Assembly (NCBI GenBank): GCA_016584305.1
Contig: JACEEZ010025355.1
Coordinates: 104,501-168,500, forward strand
Direction of reading: 5' to 3'
DNA from: Chionoecetes opilio
Lineage: Eukaryota > Arthropoda > Malacostraca > Decapoda > Majidae
Length of the DNA: 64,000 bases
Each line of letters opens with the position of its first letter. The first letter of the stretch is position 1. A model generated the notes under the pieces. That model was not told where the DNA came from. It did not search any database and worked only from the letters and a program-made list of their open reading frames with translations. Both the position numbers and the translations under genes were made by a program. Below are positions 63,670 through 64,000 of the stretch, one piece after another.

Positions 63670-64000
63670 CATCATGACTCAGTGGATTAAAAAGAACACA
63701 AGATTCAGAGGCAGCAAAGAACCATCAAGACTTAGATCTACTATTGACGAAAGAACTGTTAGTAATTAGTAAAGTAAATTATCAGTGCCCACTTGGAGAG
63801 AGTGACCATGTACTTATTGAATTTGAAGTAAATGATAGCAAAAAAGAGGGGAGAAGAGAAGAACACAAGATAGGAAGATACAATTATGGAAAAGCAGACT
63901 TTGACGGATTAAGAACATTTTTCGGAGAGACAAGACTGGAGTAATTTCCATGCAACAAGGAGTACCCAGAAAAAATGGGATGAGTTCATCCGAATTTACA
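63670..64000 (+). pseudogene. CR1-like LINE, end of endonuclease and RT N-terminal region, cut by window edge
   Basis: The frame at 63,744-63,944 has SDHVLIEFEVNDSKKEGRRE and YNYGKADFDGLRTFFGET. It is followed by a frameshift (extra A at about 63,930 against 51,130) and continues to the window end. The H in SDHVLIEF is the last catalytic residue of the nuclease; the first copy has Q at this place (SDQVLIEF), a damaging change. Confidence 0.75.

Overview
This is eukaryotic, transposon-rich, intron/intergenic-type DNA, most likely from a decapod crustacean or a close arthropod relative. The clues are CR1-like LINEs ending in short tandem tails (8-mers near TTCTTATG, and a 14-mer containing CTAGGTAAATAC), tRNA-derived SINEs, long GT, GA and A tracts, a short run of the arthropod telomere pentamer (CCTAA), and very abundant short DNA transposons. 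The species assignment is an inference. No bacterial operon, rRNA, tRNA gene or CRISPR array is present. The backbone is a repeated block of about 4 kb carrying a single-exon C2H2 zinc-finger reading frame on the minus strand. Five copies are present: block 1 (about 3,820-8,600, four fingers), block 2 (about 10,700-18,395, nine fingers plus a tenth beyond a stop), block 3 (about 27,418-47,000, five fingers), block 4 (about 53,495-55,960, four fingers) and block 5 (about 55,965-59,330, badly broken). The fingers share an almost fixed framework and differ mainly at the DNA-contact positions. The frame opens just behind a splice-acceptor-like sequence, so the copies may be alternative 3' terminal exons of a larger gene outside the window. 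The blocks are the ruler for the rest of the window. Because the same flank is present several times, many inserts can be read against an uninterrupted copy of the same site. This identifies numerous TA-flanked elements with CA...TG-type ends (families named A, C, D, E, G and O here; probably pogo/Tigger-like non-autonomous elements), TA-flanked elements with CCGTA ends (B1, Bx), TTAA-flanked elements (piggyBac-like P1-P3 and family H), hAT-like elements with 8-bp duplications, and elements with 3-bp duplications (PIF/Harbinger-like, one encoding a MADF-type DNA-binding exon). They are deeply nested; the 12-kb element C2 (32,216-44,418) alone holds more than ten others. LINE remnants of at least four kinds are present: a frameshifted jockey/CR1-type element in block 2, a minus-strand RTE-like element at 18.4-21.5 kb, CR1-like elements at 23-25 kb, 48-53.5 kb, 54.5 kb and 60.7-64 kb, and short I/R1-like 3' ends. 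Layout: 1-2,378 no gene seen; 2,379-3,126 element O with a GT minisatellite; 3,820-8,600 ZF block 1; 8,600-10,698 family A/C elements and SINEs; 10,700-18,395 ZF block 2 with a LINE and a 3.4-kb element nest; 18,396-22,616 RTE LINE, then A and piggyBac remnants; 22,621-27,393 element H with a CR1 fragment and a 1.7-kb 26-bp minisatellite; 27,418-47,000 ZF block 3 with the great nest; 47,000-53,495 minisatellite and CR1 LINEs; 53,495-59,330 ZF blocks 4 and 5; 59,330-64,000 a near-identical second copy of the 47-51.5 kb segment. No complete, unbroken transposase gene was recognised. The genes do not form a pathway. The coherent story is a young zinc-finger array that keeps diversifying its DNA-contact residues inside a region under heavy transposon invasion.
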